51,264 bases of DNA from the NCBI GenBank assembly GCA_947589365.1, contig CANQAJ010000004.1, positions 1-51,264 of the forward strand, given 5' to 3'. Source of the DNA: an uncultured Clostridia bacterium. GTDB taxonomy: Bacteria; Bacillota; Clostridia; Oscillospirales; Acutalibacteraceae. This document shows, piece after piece, positions 1 through 8,845 of this stretch; the first letter of the stretch is position 1, and each line of letters opens with the position of its first letter. The notes beneath the pieces were generated by a model. It made no database searches and had not been told where the DNA came from. It was given only the letters and a program-made list of their open reading frames with translations. A program made the translations under genes and the position numbers.

Positions 1-430
1 AGACAATTCATGGTCGAGCCAAAGATTCTTTGACCTGTGTAAATTAGTTACGGATTGACTGTGCCGGCACGGCACCGACCAAAGTCAACTCTTGATCGAG
101 CCATACATTTAATTATCAAACCTTAACTAAAATGACAAACTCATATATTGATTATCGAGTCAATTCATGGTCGAGCCAAAGATTTTTTGACCTGTGTAAA
201 TTAGTTACGGATTGACAGCGGCGGCACGCCGCCGGCACGACACCATACTCATCTGTTGTTCATCGAGTAAATTAATGGTCGAGCCATACATTTAATTATC
301 CAACTTTAACTAAAATGACAAACTCATATATAGATTATCGAGTCAATTCATGGTCGAGCCACATATTTATTTACCTGTGCGAATCAGTTACGACCTGACA
401 GCGGCGGCACGCCGCCGGCACGGCACCGAG
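1..430 (+). repeat. Interspersed G+C-rich repeat, three partial/complete copies
   Basis: Three related copies are seen. Each has a CAATTCATGGTCGAGCC block (starting near 4, 161 and 344), then about 35 nt later GTTACGGATTGACAG or a variant, then a G+C-rich dyad GGCGGCACGCCGCC (copies two and three) or a GTGCCGGCACGGCAC variant (copy one). The spacing between blocks is about 157 and 183 bp. The left copy probably starts outside the window. The same family recurs at 8707-9167. The third copy overlaps the 3' end of nadA. No coding potential is evident in 1-370. Confidence 0.8.
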
Positions 431-1336
431 TTGAATCATTTTGTTTATGCATTTTAGGGCTCCCGCTATCGTTTTGTCGTCAAGGAAAATTTCTTCTCCT
501 CCGTCACCTTTGACACAATTCAGAACGTCAATGAGAGTGGTCGATTTCATGTTTTTGCAAATGAGTCCCTGTGAAAGCGGATAAAATCTTTTGTCCGGAC
601 ATTCATACTGCAAATGCTCCAAAATGCTGTTTTCCGTTCCTATTATAAATTCCTTCTTATCGGAATTTTTGGCATAATCCATAATGCCCGAGGTCGAACC
701 GACATAATCAGCCATGGAAACAACAGCAGGTATACACTCCGGGTGTACAAGCATTTCCGCATCCGGATGCTGCTTTTTCGCAAGCTCGGCATCCCTCTTA
801 GTAACAGCCGCATGAACCGGACAACCGCCTTGTAAAAGCTTTATATTCTTATCGGGAAGCTTCTGTGCAACATATGCACCAAGATTGCAATCGGGAATGA
901 AAAGTATATTCTTATTCTCCAACTCCCCTACTATCTTTACCGCACTTGATGATGTAACACATACATCACATATAGTTTTAAGCTCCGCCGTTGTATTTAT
1001 GTATGCAACAATCGTATAATCGGGGTATTTTTCCTTTATCCCCTCAATAAGCTCCTTATCCATCTGCTCCGCCATCGGACAGCCCGCAATCGGACTTGAA
1101 AGAATTACCTTCTTTTCGGGAGAAAGAATTTTTACCGTTTCCGCCATGAACCTTACTCCGCACATCAGTACGTTCTTATTCGGAACAGTTGCAGCAAATT
1201 TGCTCAGTGCAAAGGAATCTCCCGTGAAATCCGCAACCTCAATTATATCCTGAGATTGATAGCTGTGAGCAAGTATACATACGTCGTTTTCCTTTTTTAA
1301 TCTGACTATCTCGTCCTGAACTTCCCTTACTGTCAT
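371..1336 (-). CDS. nadA: Quinolinate synthase NadA
   Basis: Makes quinolinate from iminoaspartate and dihydroxyacetone phosphate in de novo NAD synthesis; a cytoplasmic [4Fe-4S] enzyme. The three expected cluster cysteines are visible at about C59 (MCGVRFMAE), C201 (HPECIP) and C260 (LICKNMK), and the N-terminal AHSYQ motif is present. The 321-residue length is slightly above the usual 300-310. The last roughly 18 residues (GAVPAACRRC onward) are encoded by the interspersed repeat, so the native C-terminus has probably been replaced or extended by repeat read-through. No nadB or nadC lies beside it, so aspartate oxidase and quinolinate phosphoribosyltransferase must be elsewhere or absent. 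Start ATG at 1336. Identity is confident; the function of the C-terminal extension is unknown. Confidence 0.95.
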   Translation of the reverse strand: MTVREVQDEIVRLKKENDVCILAHSYQSQDIIEVADFTGDSFALSKFAATVPNKNVLMCGVRFMAETVKILSPEKKVILSSPIAGCPMAEQMDKELIEGIKEKYPDYTIVAYINTTAELKTICDVCVTSSSAVKIVGELENKNILFIPDCNLGAYVAQKLPDKNIKLLQGGCPVHAAVTKRDAELAKKQHPDAEMLVHPECIPAVVSMADYVGSTSGIMDYAKNSDKKEFIIGTENSILEHLQYECPDKRFYPLSQGLICKNMKSTTLIDVLNCVKGDGGEEIFLDDKTIAGALKCINKMIQLGAVPAACRRCQVVTDSHR

Positions 1337-1367
1337 AGTAATCTCTCCACATCTCTTGTATTATAAT

Positions 1368-1412
1368 AAAAATGACAAGTTTAAAATGAAATTTGACAAG
1401 TTTCCTTGACAT
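1368..1412 (-). promoter_or_regulatory. Possible nadA promoter/operator with repeated GACAAGT
   Basis: The short gap upstream of nadA carries GACAAGT twice and a TTGACA (plus-strand sense, near 1374, 1393 and 1405), plus a TATAAT-like box closer to the gene on the minus strand. Repeated half-sites in front of a NAD biosynthesis gene could be a binding site for a niacin-responsive repressor. That is inference; I do not recognise a defined NiaR or NrtR consensus. Confidence 0.3.
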
Positions 1413-1449
1413 TTTCTTTGCTTTATGATAAACTTAATGAGGAATAAAA

Positions 1450-2094
1450 TCATTCCTTTTCAAATACGGATTTCGGGGCCCCACATATCGGACAAACCCA
1501 ATCATCCGGCAGCTCGTCAAACGGAACAAGCTCGTCACTGTATTCGTATTTGCAGATGCTGCAAATATATTTATCCGCTTTTTCGACTTCCTCCTCAATG
1601 TAGGTAGGAGCATATTTCGGAGATTTTCCCTTGATAACATTGCGGTAATAATCATATGTCATAGGCTTGCCGTTGATTTTCTCGCTTCCGGCTCTCGGTT
1701 CGGCTATAAAAATAGTATGTGTCACGGTTTCCACGACATTTACTACCTTACACAAAAACCAACAGCAGATATTTTCCTGAATAACAGGTGCACCCTCCCT
1801 GAGAATTTTATATCTGACATTTGCGAGCTTATCGGTATCTCTGCCTGATGTATATCCAAGTGCCCCGATAGCGGTACCTGTGGTTTCCTCCGAAAGTACG
1901 CTGACTGTAAATTCCCCGTACTTCTTTATACATTCGTTAGTATAGTTGTTATGATTTATACTTACCGCTATTGTCATAGGCAAGGATGAAATCTGCATTA
2001 CGGTATTGACTATGCAGGCGTTGGGTGCCTTGTCGCCGCGTACACCGACAGCAAACATACCGTAAGAGAGCGAAGAAAGTATCTTATCATACAT
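1450..2094 (-). CDS. Flavin reductase-rubredoxin fusion (high-molecular-weight rubredoxin)
   Basis: Residues 1-150 resemble the FMN-binding split-barrel flavin reductase family ([10 protein letters not shown] and [12 protein letters not shown] regions). Residues 175-208 form a rubredoxin-like domain with Cys pairs C178/C181 and C201/C204, ending in [12 protein letters not shown]. Fusions of this type (Hrb) pass electrons from NAD(P)H to flavodiiron proteins for O2/NO detoxification in anaerobes. The gap between the two Cys pairs is about 20 residues instead of about 30 in ordinary rubredoxins, so the metal domain is a short variant. It has its own promoter at 2146-2174. No flavodiiron gene is adjacent. 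The general class is secure; the physiological partner is inferred. Confidence 0.88.
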   Translation of the reverse strand: MYDKILSSLSYGMFAVGVRGDKAPNACIVNTVMQISSLPMTIAVSINHNNYTNECIKKYGEFTVSVLSEETTGTAIGALGYTSGRDTDKLANVRYKILREGAPVIQENICCWFLCKVVNVVETVTHTIFIAEPRAGSEKINGKPMTYDYYRNVIKGKSPKYAPTYIEEEVEKADKYICSICKYEYSDELVPFDELPDDWVCPICGAPKSVFEKE

Positions 2095-2145
2095 TTTAAT
2101 GACCCCTTCCCAAAAGAATTACTCTTTCGTATAAATCTTAGCTAT

Positions 2146-2174
2146 ATAATACCATAATTAGATTAAATTTACAA
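2146..2174 (-). promoter_or_regulatory. Sigma-A type promoter of the rubredoxin-flavoprotein gene
   Basis: On the minus strand TTGTAA is followed after exactly 17 nt by TATTAT, about 50 nt upstream of the ATG at 2094, with GGGAAGGGG-like purines before the start. Confidence 0.6.
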
Positions 2175-2218
2175 GAAAAATTTGTATAATGCATTAGATT
2201 TATCCCAAAATTCAAAGT

Positions 2219-2259
2219 GCGGGCAGCGTATAATTCATAGCATACCTGCCGCTGCCCGA
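2219..2259 (-). terminator. Hairpin after spoVAC
   Basis: CGGGCAGCG pairs with CGCTGCCCG across a loop that itself contains a short GTAT/ATAC pairing. It lies just 3' of spoVAC on the minus strand and is followed by only a weak T-rich stretch, so it is a probable rather than certain intrinsic terminator. Confidence 0.55.
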
Positions 2260-2281
2260 CAGTTCTTTGTTTCCCGGGTGC

Positions 2282-2725
2282 TTATACCGATTTTATTATA
2301 AGAAGAATCAGACCGTACAATACCGAAGCAACGGTACCGTATACTATTACGGGTCCCGCGATAATGAACATCTTTGCTCCGAGTCCCGGAATATAGCCCT
2401 CGCTTTTAAATTCCATTGCAGGGGATGCTACAGCATTTGAAAAGCCCGTTATCGGAACGAGTGTCCCCGCTCCTCCAAGCTTTGCTATATTGTCATACCA
2501 GCCAAAAGCGGTGAATAATGCCCCGAGAAATACAAGAGTCACACTCGTAAGACAGCGGGCATCCTTTATATCATAACCGATAAGGCCGTAGCTGTCTGTG
2601 ATTGCCTGACCTATTATGCATATAATGCCTCCGATAAAGAAGGCACCCAGACAATCCCTGAGTATGCGGCTGTTCGGAGAAGCTTTTTTTACCATTGAGG
2701 AATATTCTTCAATTGTTACATTCAT
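2282..2725 (-). CDS. spoVAC: Stage V sporulation protein AC
   Basis: Inner-membrane component of the SpoVA channel, which moves dipicolinic acid into the forespore and releases it on germination. The 147-residue length, the N-terminal LRDCLGAFFIGG segment, the helical segments and the conserved central region (GTLVPITGFSNAVASPAMEFKS, first part) match the SpoVAC family. Several hydrophobic helices are evident. The usual partner spoVAD, and the spoVAE genes, are not adjacent: the flanks are a rubredoxin gene and a divergent cysteine desulfurase. It may therefore be a stand-alone copy. Start ATG 2725 is preceded by AAAGGACTG. Confidence 0.9.
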   Translation of the reverse strand: MNVTIEEYSSMVKKASPNSRILRDCLGAFFIGGIICIIGQAITDSYGLIGYDIKDARCLTSVTLVFLGALFTAFGWYDNIAKLGGAGTLVPITGFSNAVASPAMEFKSEGYIPGLGAKMFIIAGPVIVYGTVASVLYGLILLIIKSV

Positions 2726-2846
2726 ATCTTTTCAGTCCTTTTATGTGGTTTTTATTATTTTTCCATACAAAAGAATTTTTTATTCATAGTATCCGTGCAA
2801 ATACGGGAAACAAATAATTTTTTTAAATTTCAAAGGTCGTGTTTTT

Positions 2847-3989
2847 TTGAGGGAAATATATCTTGACAACAGTGCAACAACAAGGGTATGTCATGCAGCG
2901 GCAGAAAAAGCCCTGGAAATGATGACGAAAATATACGGAAACCCCTCGTCACTCCATTCAAAGGGTCTTGAGGCAGAGCATGAAATGCAGAAGGCAAGAC
3001 AGATCATTGCCGATGTACTCGGTGCGGAAAAGGAAGAAATATATTTCACCTCCGGGGGGACGGAGGGAAATAATCTTGCAATTATAGGTGCTGCCAAAGC
3101 TCTGAAAAGAAGAGGAAAAAGGATAGTTACTACAGCTATAGAACATTCTTCGGTCATGGAAACCATGAGTGAGCTTGAAAAAGAGGGTTTTGAGGTGATA
3201 TACCTGACACCTGATAAAAACGGGGTAATCAGCAGAGATGATATAGCATCCGCAATAACACAGGATACTATCCTCGTCAGCATTATGGCTGTAAATAATG
3301 AAACGGGTTCAGTCCAGCCGATAGAATGTGTACACCGCGCGATACAGGCGGCAAATTCACCTGCACTGTTTCATACGGATGCGGTTCAGGCATTTATGAA
3401 AATGCAGATAAAACCCCAAAAAAACGGCATAGATCTCATGACAGTGAGCGGTCATAAAATATATGCCCCAAAGGGTGCGGGTGTCCTTTATATAAGGAAA
3501 GGCGTACGTATACTTCCGATACATTTCGGCGGTCTTCAGGAAAAAAAAATACGCCCCGGAACGGAACCTTGCCCGTCAATATGTGCCCTCGGAGCAGCCG
3601 TAGAGGAACTTAACAGCAAAAAGGAACAAAAAAAACATATAAATGATCTGAATACATACTGTCGGGAAAAACTCAAGCAGATTGATGATATAGTAATTAA
3701 TTCGGACGAGAACTGTCTGCCGTACATACTCAATATTTCCGCTGTGGGACTGAGATCGGAAACACTTCTGCATTTTCTTGAGGAAAGAGGTATTTATGTA
3801 TCAAGCGGCTCCGCCTGTGCAAAAGGGCAGAAAAGTCATGTACTCAGAGCTATGGGGCTGTCCGATAATTTAACGGATTCGGCAATAAGAATAAGCTTTT
3901 CGGGGGAAAACACCAAGGAAGATATTGATATTCTTATAAAATCCTTGGAAGAAGCTCTTTTTACACTTGCAAGAAGAAGCAGGATGTGA
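2847..3989 (+). CDS. Cysteine desulfurase (NifS/IscS family)
   Basis: PLP enzyme that takes sulfur from L-cysteine and carries it as a persulfide. The N-terminus YLDNSATT, the PLP lysine in SGHKIYAP (about K204) and the active-site cysteine in SSGSACAKG (about C324) are all present. The length of 380 is typical. The TTG start at 2847 matches the family N-terminus. It lies 43 nt upstream of thiI, the arrangement known for the B. subtilis NifZ-ThiI pair, so its main job is probably donating sulfur for tRNA 4-thiouridine. A wider role in Fe-S assembly cannot be excluded. Confidence 0.93.
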   Translation: MREIYLDNSATTRVCHAAAEKALEMMTKIYGNPSSLHSKGLEAEHEMQKARQIIADVLGAEKEEIYFTSGGTEGNNLAIIGAAKALKRRGKRIVTTAIEHSSVMETMSELEKEGFEVIYLTPDKNGVISRDDIASAITQDTILVSIMAVNNETGSVQPIECVHRAIQAANSPALFHTDAVQAFMKMQIKPQKNGIDLMTVSGHKIYAPKGAGVLYIRKGVRILPIHFGGLQEKKIRPGTEPCPSICALGAAVEELNSKKEQKKHINDLNTYCREKLKQIDDIVINSDENCLPYILNISAVGLRSETLLHFLEERGIYVSSGSACAKGQKSHVLRAMGLSDNLTDSAIRISFSGENTKEDIDILIKSLEEALFTLARRSRM

Positions 3990-4032
3990 TAGAATTAACT
4001 GTGTATCAGTGTAAAGGGTGATAAGAGAAAAT

Positions 4033-5199
4033 ATGAAAGAGGTAATTTTAATAAAGCTCGGTGAAATAGTCCTTAAGGGACTTAACCGAAAAAATTTTGA
4101 AGACCGGCTGGTAAAGAATATCAAGCACAGGCTTCATCCTATAGGAGCTTTCAAGGTTAAAAATTCGCAGTCGATCGTGACCGTAATGCCGGTATTCGAT
4201 GATATTGATATGGACGAGGCTGCCGAATGTATTTCAAAAATATTCGGCATAGCTGCTTTTTCCCGTGCCAGCGTATGCGATAAGGATATTGATAAAATCA
4301 AGGAAACGGCGGGAAAATATCTTGAAGAGCATTTTTCAAGAATAAAAAGCTTTAAAGTTGAGGCAAAACGCTCGGACAAGAAATTTCCCCTGACCTCCCC
4401 TCAGATTTCCTCAGAGGTCGGAGGGTATTTGGCGGAGCTTTTCCCCGAGGTTGCCGTTGATGTTCATAACCCGGATGCCGTTGTTACCGTAGAAATCAGA
4501 GATGAGGCGGCATATATACATTCCGAAATTCATAAGGGAGCCGGAGGTATTCCCGTTGGAACCGGAGGCAGAGCCGCAATACTTATTTCGGGCGGTATAG
4601 ACAGTCCCGTTGCCGCATATATGATGGCTAAAAGGGGAATAGAGCTTACGGCAGTACATTTTGCAAGTCCTCCGTATACAAGTCGGCGTGCCGAAGAAAA
4701 GGTTGAGGAGCTTCTGAAAAGGGTATCAAAATACAGCGGTCGAATGACTATGTATACTGTTCCGTTCACAAAGCTTCAGGAGGAAATACGTGATAAATGC
4801 CACGAGGAATATTTCACCATAATAATGCGTCGGTTCATGATGATTATTGCACAAAGGCTTGCCCGGAAAAATGAATGTCAGGCACTTATAACAGGCGAAA
4901 GTCTGGGACAGGTTGCAAGTCAGACGATAGGAGCGATAGCCTGCACGGATAATGTATGTACAATGCCTGTTTTCCGTCCGCTTATCGGTATGGATAAGGA
5001 AGAAATAATAGAGATATCAAGAAGAATAGATACATTTGACATATCCATACAGCCGTATGAGGATTGCTGCACAGTATTTACACCGAAGCATCCGAGAACC
5101 CGCCCGGTACTTGAAAATGTATTGACCGAACAAAATAAGATTGATTTTGAACCGCTTATAAATGAAGCGATTGAAAATGTTAAAATCACGGAAATTTAA
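4033..5199 (+). CDS. thiI: tRNA 4-thiouridine synthetase ThiI
   Basis: ATP-dependent tRNA sulfurtransferase that modifies U8. The protein has an N-terminal ferredoxin-like/THUMP region (about 1-165) and a PP-loop adenylation domain with SGGIDSPVA near residue 186. At about 388 residues it lacks the C-terminal rhodanese domain of the E. coli enzyme, as is usual in Firmicutes. I chose ATG 4033 because MKEVILIKLGEIVLKG matches the family start; an in-frame GTG lies at 4018. It is paired with the upstream cysteine desulfurase. Confidence 0.94.
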   Translation: MKEVILIKLGEIVLKGLNRKNFEDRLVKNIKHRLHPIGAFKVKNSQSIVTVMPVFDDIDMDEAAECISKIFGIAAFSRASVCDKDIDKIKETAGKYLEEHFSRIKSFKVEAKRSDKKFPLTSPQISSEVGGYLAELFPEVAVDVHNPDAVVTVEIRDEAAYIHSEIHKGAGGIPVGTGGRAAILISGGIDSPVAAYMMAKRGIELTAVHFASPPYTSRRAEEKVEELLKRVSKYSGRMTMYTVPFTKLQEEIRDKCHEEYFTIIMRRFMMIIAQRLARKNECQALITGESLGQVASQTIGAIACTDNVCTMPVFRPLIGMDKEEIIEISRRIDTFDISIQPYEDCCTVFTPKHPRTRPVLENVLTEQNKIDFEPLINEAIENVKITEI

Positions 5200-5227
5200 G
5201 TATTTCAACTGTCAGGAGTGATAATTT

Positions 5228-7930
5228 ATGAATGCTGAATTATATTTGCCTAAGGACGGAAAGGTCTTTTCAAAAACATCCGATAATGCTTTTGAAGAAA
5301 GTGTAAAGCTTCTCAGCGACATAGATATAAATATTATATACAAGACAGAAATAAACATGACAAAAGCAAGCGTTACAGAGGCTCTCCGGGAAACCAAATC
5401 CGGCGAGGATAAGATTGACCTCGTTATAATTGCAGACGCATTAAATTCCGACAGCAGCGAAGATGCCGCAAAGCTGTTTGAGAAGCTTGGAATAAACGAG
5501 AAAATCAAGACCATAGAGGCACCTGCCGTTTCCTCAAAGGATGATATTTCAAAAAATAAGAAAAACATTGCAAAGAATCGGGAAGATGATATAATAATCG
5601 AATCCTCGAACGCACTGATGATCGATGAAGATGAAAAAGAGGTTACACTGAACATCGGTGAAGCCGCTGATAAAGACGATGTCGTATCGGAAGATAACAA
5701 AGATACCGACAAAGGTAAAGCGGATTTGAAAAGCGATGAACATTCAGAGGAAATAGTATTCAATGAAAGTAAAGAAAACAGCCCGGAGGAAAATAAAAAA
5801 TCCGATACCATATATGCTTTTTCAGCCGAGCATGACGGTATTCTGATAATGCTGCTTCCGACGGAGGAAGCTGCGGGAAAGGATTTTGAAACAATACTCT
5901 ACAGCGTATGCAGTTCGGCACTGAATCCTAAGAAGAAAAATGCATTTTGGAGACGCATAATCCCATGTTCCGGCGATACACCTTTTGACGTTATAAGAAA
6001 GGTAATATTAATCGTCGCCGTCATTACCTTTATTGTTTCGTCAAGTATGCTTGTAAATATACTTGTGATACGACCTGCGATAAATGATAATACAACGGGA
6101 AGCATAAGAGAACTGCTTGTTTCAAGCACGGAAACGGATGAAGAAGGAAATGAGATAACCAAAAAACCGACGGACGGTTCGCAGGGTACTCTTGTGGATT
6201 TCAGCAAGCTTCTGAGCGAGAATAAGGACACGGTCGGTTGGATAAAGATACCGAACACAAGAATTGACTATGTTGTCGTTCAGCCTCCCGAGACAGAAGA
6301 CCCCGAATATTATCTGTACAAAGATTTCTATAAAAATTATGACGTATACGGAACAGTTTTCATGGATTACCGCAGTAAACTTGATTCAAAAAACATGATC
6401 CTTCACGGTCACCATATGCAGGACGGACGAATGTTTGCAAACCTTTTGAACTATGAGGATTACAGCTTCTATAAGAAAACTCCCACGTTTACGTTCAATA
6501 CTATCTACGAAAAAAGCGAGTGGAAAATAATATCCGTACTCAAAACGAATACGCTTGAAGAACATGGAAGATTTTTCAATTATCTGAGGGGAGATTTCGA
6601 TAATGATTACGATTTCCTCAATTTCGTATATCAGGTTCGTGAAAGATCTCTGTATGACTGTCCTGTTGATGTAAACGAAAATGACACGCTCGTAACGCTT
6701 TCCACCTGTACGTATGACTTTTCCGAATTCAGGTTTGTTGTTGTTGCAAGAAAGGTACGTGACGGAGAAAGCTCAAAGGTAGATGTGTCAAAAGCAAGGG
6801 TTAATCCTGACACACTTTATCCCGATGTATGGTATAACGTCAGAGGCGGAGTGAAGCCGGATGTCACAACATTCCAGGATGCTTTCAACAATGGCAAGAT
6901 TGACTGGTATGACGGCAAAAATTCAAAATGGTCAGAAAAGGACGATGAGAATCTCGAAAAGACACTTAACGAGGGTAAGAAAAATGCCCTGAAAGGGCTT
7001 GACGAGTATCTTTCAAGCAAGAATTACCTTAGTGCCGAAAAGAAGAAAATCGACCAAATAATGGCAAAATACAAAGGTCTTATAAATGATGCCGCAAGCG
7101 GCAAGGAAATTAATAAACTGTATGCCGAAGCATACAAAGAGCTTGCTAAAGTAAAAACCGAGGAGCAGATTTCCAAGGAACAGGAAGAATCCGACAAGGA
7201 AACATCCGAAAAGGAATTACAAAGCAGCAAGGTCAGTGCAAAAGCTGCCGTTAAGGACTCGATCGCCGGAAATAAGTACTACAGAGCGGAGAGAACAAAG
7301 GTTGAAGATTTGCTGAGGGAATATTATGATAAGATTGACTCTGCAAAGACCATTGAAGCTGTGGAAGAGTTTAAAAAGGATGGTATAGCTGAGATTGCTA
7401 AGATTAAGACATCCGATGAGAAGGATGAGGAATCCGAAGCATCACGGAATTCAAGCAGTAAACCGGAGCAGTCAAGTAAACCCGAACAGTCAAGCAAACC
7501 CGAGCCGTCAGAGCCAAGCAGATCCGAACAGACAAAACCAAGCAGACCCGAGCCGTCAGAGCCAAGCGAATCCGAGCAGACAAAACCAAGCAGACCCGAG
7601 CCGTCAGAGCCGAGCAGACCCGAATCTTCCGAGCCTGAAGTCGTCGAACCGTCAGAAGATACGGATGCCGAAAGACTGGAGGAAGAGAAGGGCAATGCAA
7701 TCAATACAATCTATAACTATCTCGACATAGATATGTATTATGAAAATCAGCAGGTTGAGATATATACCATTCTGAACAAGTATGAAAAACTTATCGACGG
7801 TTCGGCAAGCTCAGAGGAGATAAACGGATATATTGACAGTGCCCTGAGAGAGCTTGATACAATTCTCACATCAGCGGACATTGATGCCCAATCCTCTACA
7901 GAAGAGCAGACATCAGACGAAGGAGAGTAA
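5228..7930 (+). CDS. Multidomain membrane-anchored class B-type sortase
   Basis: A 900-residue protein. Residues 1-100 form an alpha/beta domain (LVIIADAL strand) faintly like molybdopterin-binding/CinA folds; 100-200 are acidic and probably disordered. A single transmembrane helix spans about 257-281. A class B sortase domain spans about 322-512, with His in LHGHHM (H395), catalytic Cys in TLSTCTY (C494) and Arg in EFRFVV (R502). The outer tail has three helical repeats of about 60 residues (near 580, 670 and 820); a Pro/Ser/Glu repeat linker separates the second from the third. Sortases cleave wall-sorting signals and attach proteins to peptidoglycan; usual length is 200-300 residues, so the N-terminal domain and tail are additions. 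RBS GGAGTG precedes ATG 5228. A possible substrate is the PPQTG protein at 12755-13600. Confidence 0.85.
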   Translation: MNAELYLPKDGKVFSKTSDNAFEESVKLLSDIDINIIYKTEINMTKASVTEALRETKSGEDKIDLVIIADALNSDSSEDAAKLFEKLGINEKIKTIEAPAVSSKDDISKNKKNIAKNREDDIIIESSNALMIDEDEKEVTLNIGEAADKDDVVSEDNKDTDKGKADLKSDEHSEEIVFNESKENSPEENKKSDTIYAFSAEHDGILIMLLPTEEAAGKDFETILYSVCSSALNPKKKNAFWRRIIPCSGDTPFDVIRKVILIVAVITFIVSSSMLVNILVIRPAINDNTTGSIRELLVSSTETDEEGNEITKKPTDGSQGTLVDFSKLLSENKDTVGWIKIPNTRIDYVVVQPPETEDPEYYLYKDFYKNYDVYGTVFMDYRSKLDSKNMILHGHHMQDGRMFANLLNYEDYSFYKKTPTFTFNTIYEKSEWKIISVLKTNTLEEHGRFFNYLRGDFDNDYDFLNFVYQVRERSLYDCPVDVNENDTLVTLSTCTYDFSEFRFVVVARKVRDGESSKVDVSKARVNPDTLYPDVWYNVRGGVKPDVTTFQDAFNNGKIDWYDGKNSKWSEKDDENLEKTLNEGKKNALKGLDEYLSSKNYLSAEKKKIDQIMAKYKGLINDAASGKEINKLYAEAYKELAKVKTEEQISKEQEESDKETSEKELQSSKVSAKAAVKDSIAGNKYYRAERTKVEDLLREYYDKIDSAKTIEAVEEFKKDGIAEIAKIKTSDEKDEESEASRNSSSKPEQSSKPEQSSKPEPSEPSRSEQTKPSRPEPSEPSESEQTKPSRPEPSEPSRPESSEPEVVEPSEDTDAERLEEEKGNAINTIYNYLDIDMYYENQQVEIYTILNKYEKLIDGSASSEEINGYIDSALRELDTILTSADIDAQSSTEEQTSDEGE
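7441..7630 (+). repeat. Tandem Ser/Pro/Glu-rich coding repeats in the sortase tail
   Basis: Short reiterated codon blocks encode SSKPEQ and PSRPEPSEPS-type units. They form a flexible linker between the second and third helical repeats. Length variation between strains by slippage is likely (inference). Confidence 0.8.
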
Positions 7931-7936
7931 TGATCA

Positions 7937-8560
7937 TTGAATTACGAAATAATATTTTACAGGTCGGGAAAAACATCCGAAATTCAGAATTTACTTTCCG
8001 AGAGGCTCGGCGAAATATCTCTTTCGCTAAACGAAGCTTGTGCAGCCGTTTCCCCAAAAGAGCTGACCGAAATGCTCGGACGTGCAGTCAAGCGTGATAA
8101 GCTTATATTGATTGTTGGCGGCGACACAGGCAAGCAAGGCACTGAAGGTATTCTGAACAAGGTACTGAAATCCGACAAAGCGGAAATTTTCTCAAAGGAG
8201 CTAAGTAACAATGGTGATGTTGTCTGTTGTATAAAGCGTGCCGAGGATCAGACCATTGTTACGCTTCCCGATGACACGGACAGTGTATCGGCGATTTTAC
8301 CTGATCTAAAGAAAGTTCTCACGGATATATACAAGCTCAAGGAGAGAGATAATAAAGCGGGCAGTTTCGATGATATTGCAGAGGACATTGACAAGCAGAT
8401 GGCACAGACAAAGCGTGTTCGTGTTGCACCTGCCGGAAGCACTGCGGAGAAGCGAGCAGAAAGTCGTCTTAGTGCCATAAAAGCAACAATAGCGATACTG
8501 TTATTACTTGCCGCCCTACAAATCGGTGCCGCCTCATACCTCTTCATAACCCAGTCTTAG
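7937..8560 (+). CDS. Membrane-tethered protein with MoCF/CinA-like cytoplasmic domain
   Basis: 207 residues with a TTG start 6 nt after the sortase stop; an AGGAGAG ribosome site lies inside the sortase 3' end, so the two genes are probably co-translated. Residues 1-130 look like an alpha/beta domain with LILIVGGDTGKQGTEGIL near 54-71 and TIVTLPDDTDS near 104, reminiscent of the nucleotide/molybdopterin-binding MoCF fold (CinA, MoaB), but sequence similarity is weak. A basic linker follows, then one hydrophobic C-terminal helix (about 184-204), making it a likely tail-anchored protein facing the cytoplasm. Adjacency suggests a partner of the sortase's own N-terminal domain. Function unknown. 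Confidence 0.75.
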   Translation: MNYEIIFYRSGKTSEIQNLLSERLGEISLSLNEACAAVSPKELTEMLGRAVKRDKLILIVGGDTGKQGTEGILNKVLKSDKAEIFSKELSNNGDVVCCIKRAEDQTIVTLPDDTDSVSAILPDLKKVLTDIYKLKERDNKAGSFDDIAEDIDKQMAQTKRVRVAPAGSTAEKRAESRLSAIKATIAILLLLAALQIGAASYLFITQS

Positions 8561-8703
8561 CGGGGGCGCCCCCGCGGGCATGTTCGCGGGTTCGCTCACT
8601 ACGTTCGCTTTGTTTATAGTGGAGGGCAGTCTGTTTCCGCGATAATTAATTTGCCTGTCGGTGTGCGTAAGTGCGTGTCGTGAAAGCCTCTTGCGAGGCT
8701 TTC
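8560..8703. other. Intergenic palindromes after the sortase operon
   Basis: Immediately after the stop codon is a perfect 16-bp palindrome, GCGGGGGCGCCCCCGC (8560-8575). A second hairpin, GAAAGCCTC-TTGC-GAGGCTTTC, lies at 8682-8703. Neither has a clear T-run. They may end or stabilise the upstream transcript. No gene is seen. Confidence 0.6.
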
Positions 8704-8845
8704 CGCAACTACAAATGACATACTTATCACTTGTTCATCGAGTAAATTTATGGTCGAGTTTTAGATTAATTAACCTGAGTAAAATAATTACGGATTGACA
8801 GCGGCGGCACGCCGCCGAGCCGCTCCGCCATGAGGAGGTTACAAT

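Noticed and set aside
1405..1433. Plus-strand TTGACA-17-TAAACT promoter near nadA
   Set aside because: It would transcribe antisense into the end of the rubredoxin-fusion gene with no gene to serve; more likely part of repeated TTGACA-like sites.
7395..7730. Open frames in other phases of the sortase Pro/Ser/Glu linker
   Set aside because: Shadow frames caused by repeats; the sortase frame is continuous and has the known domain order.
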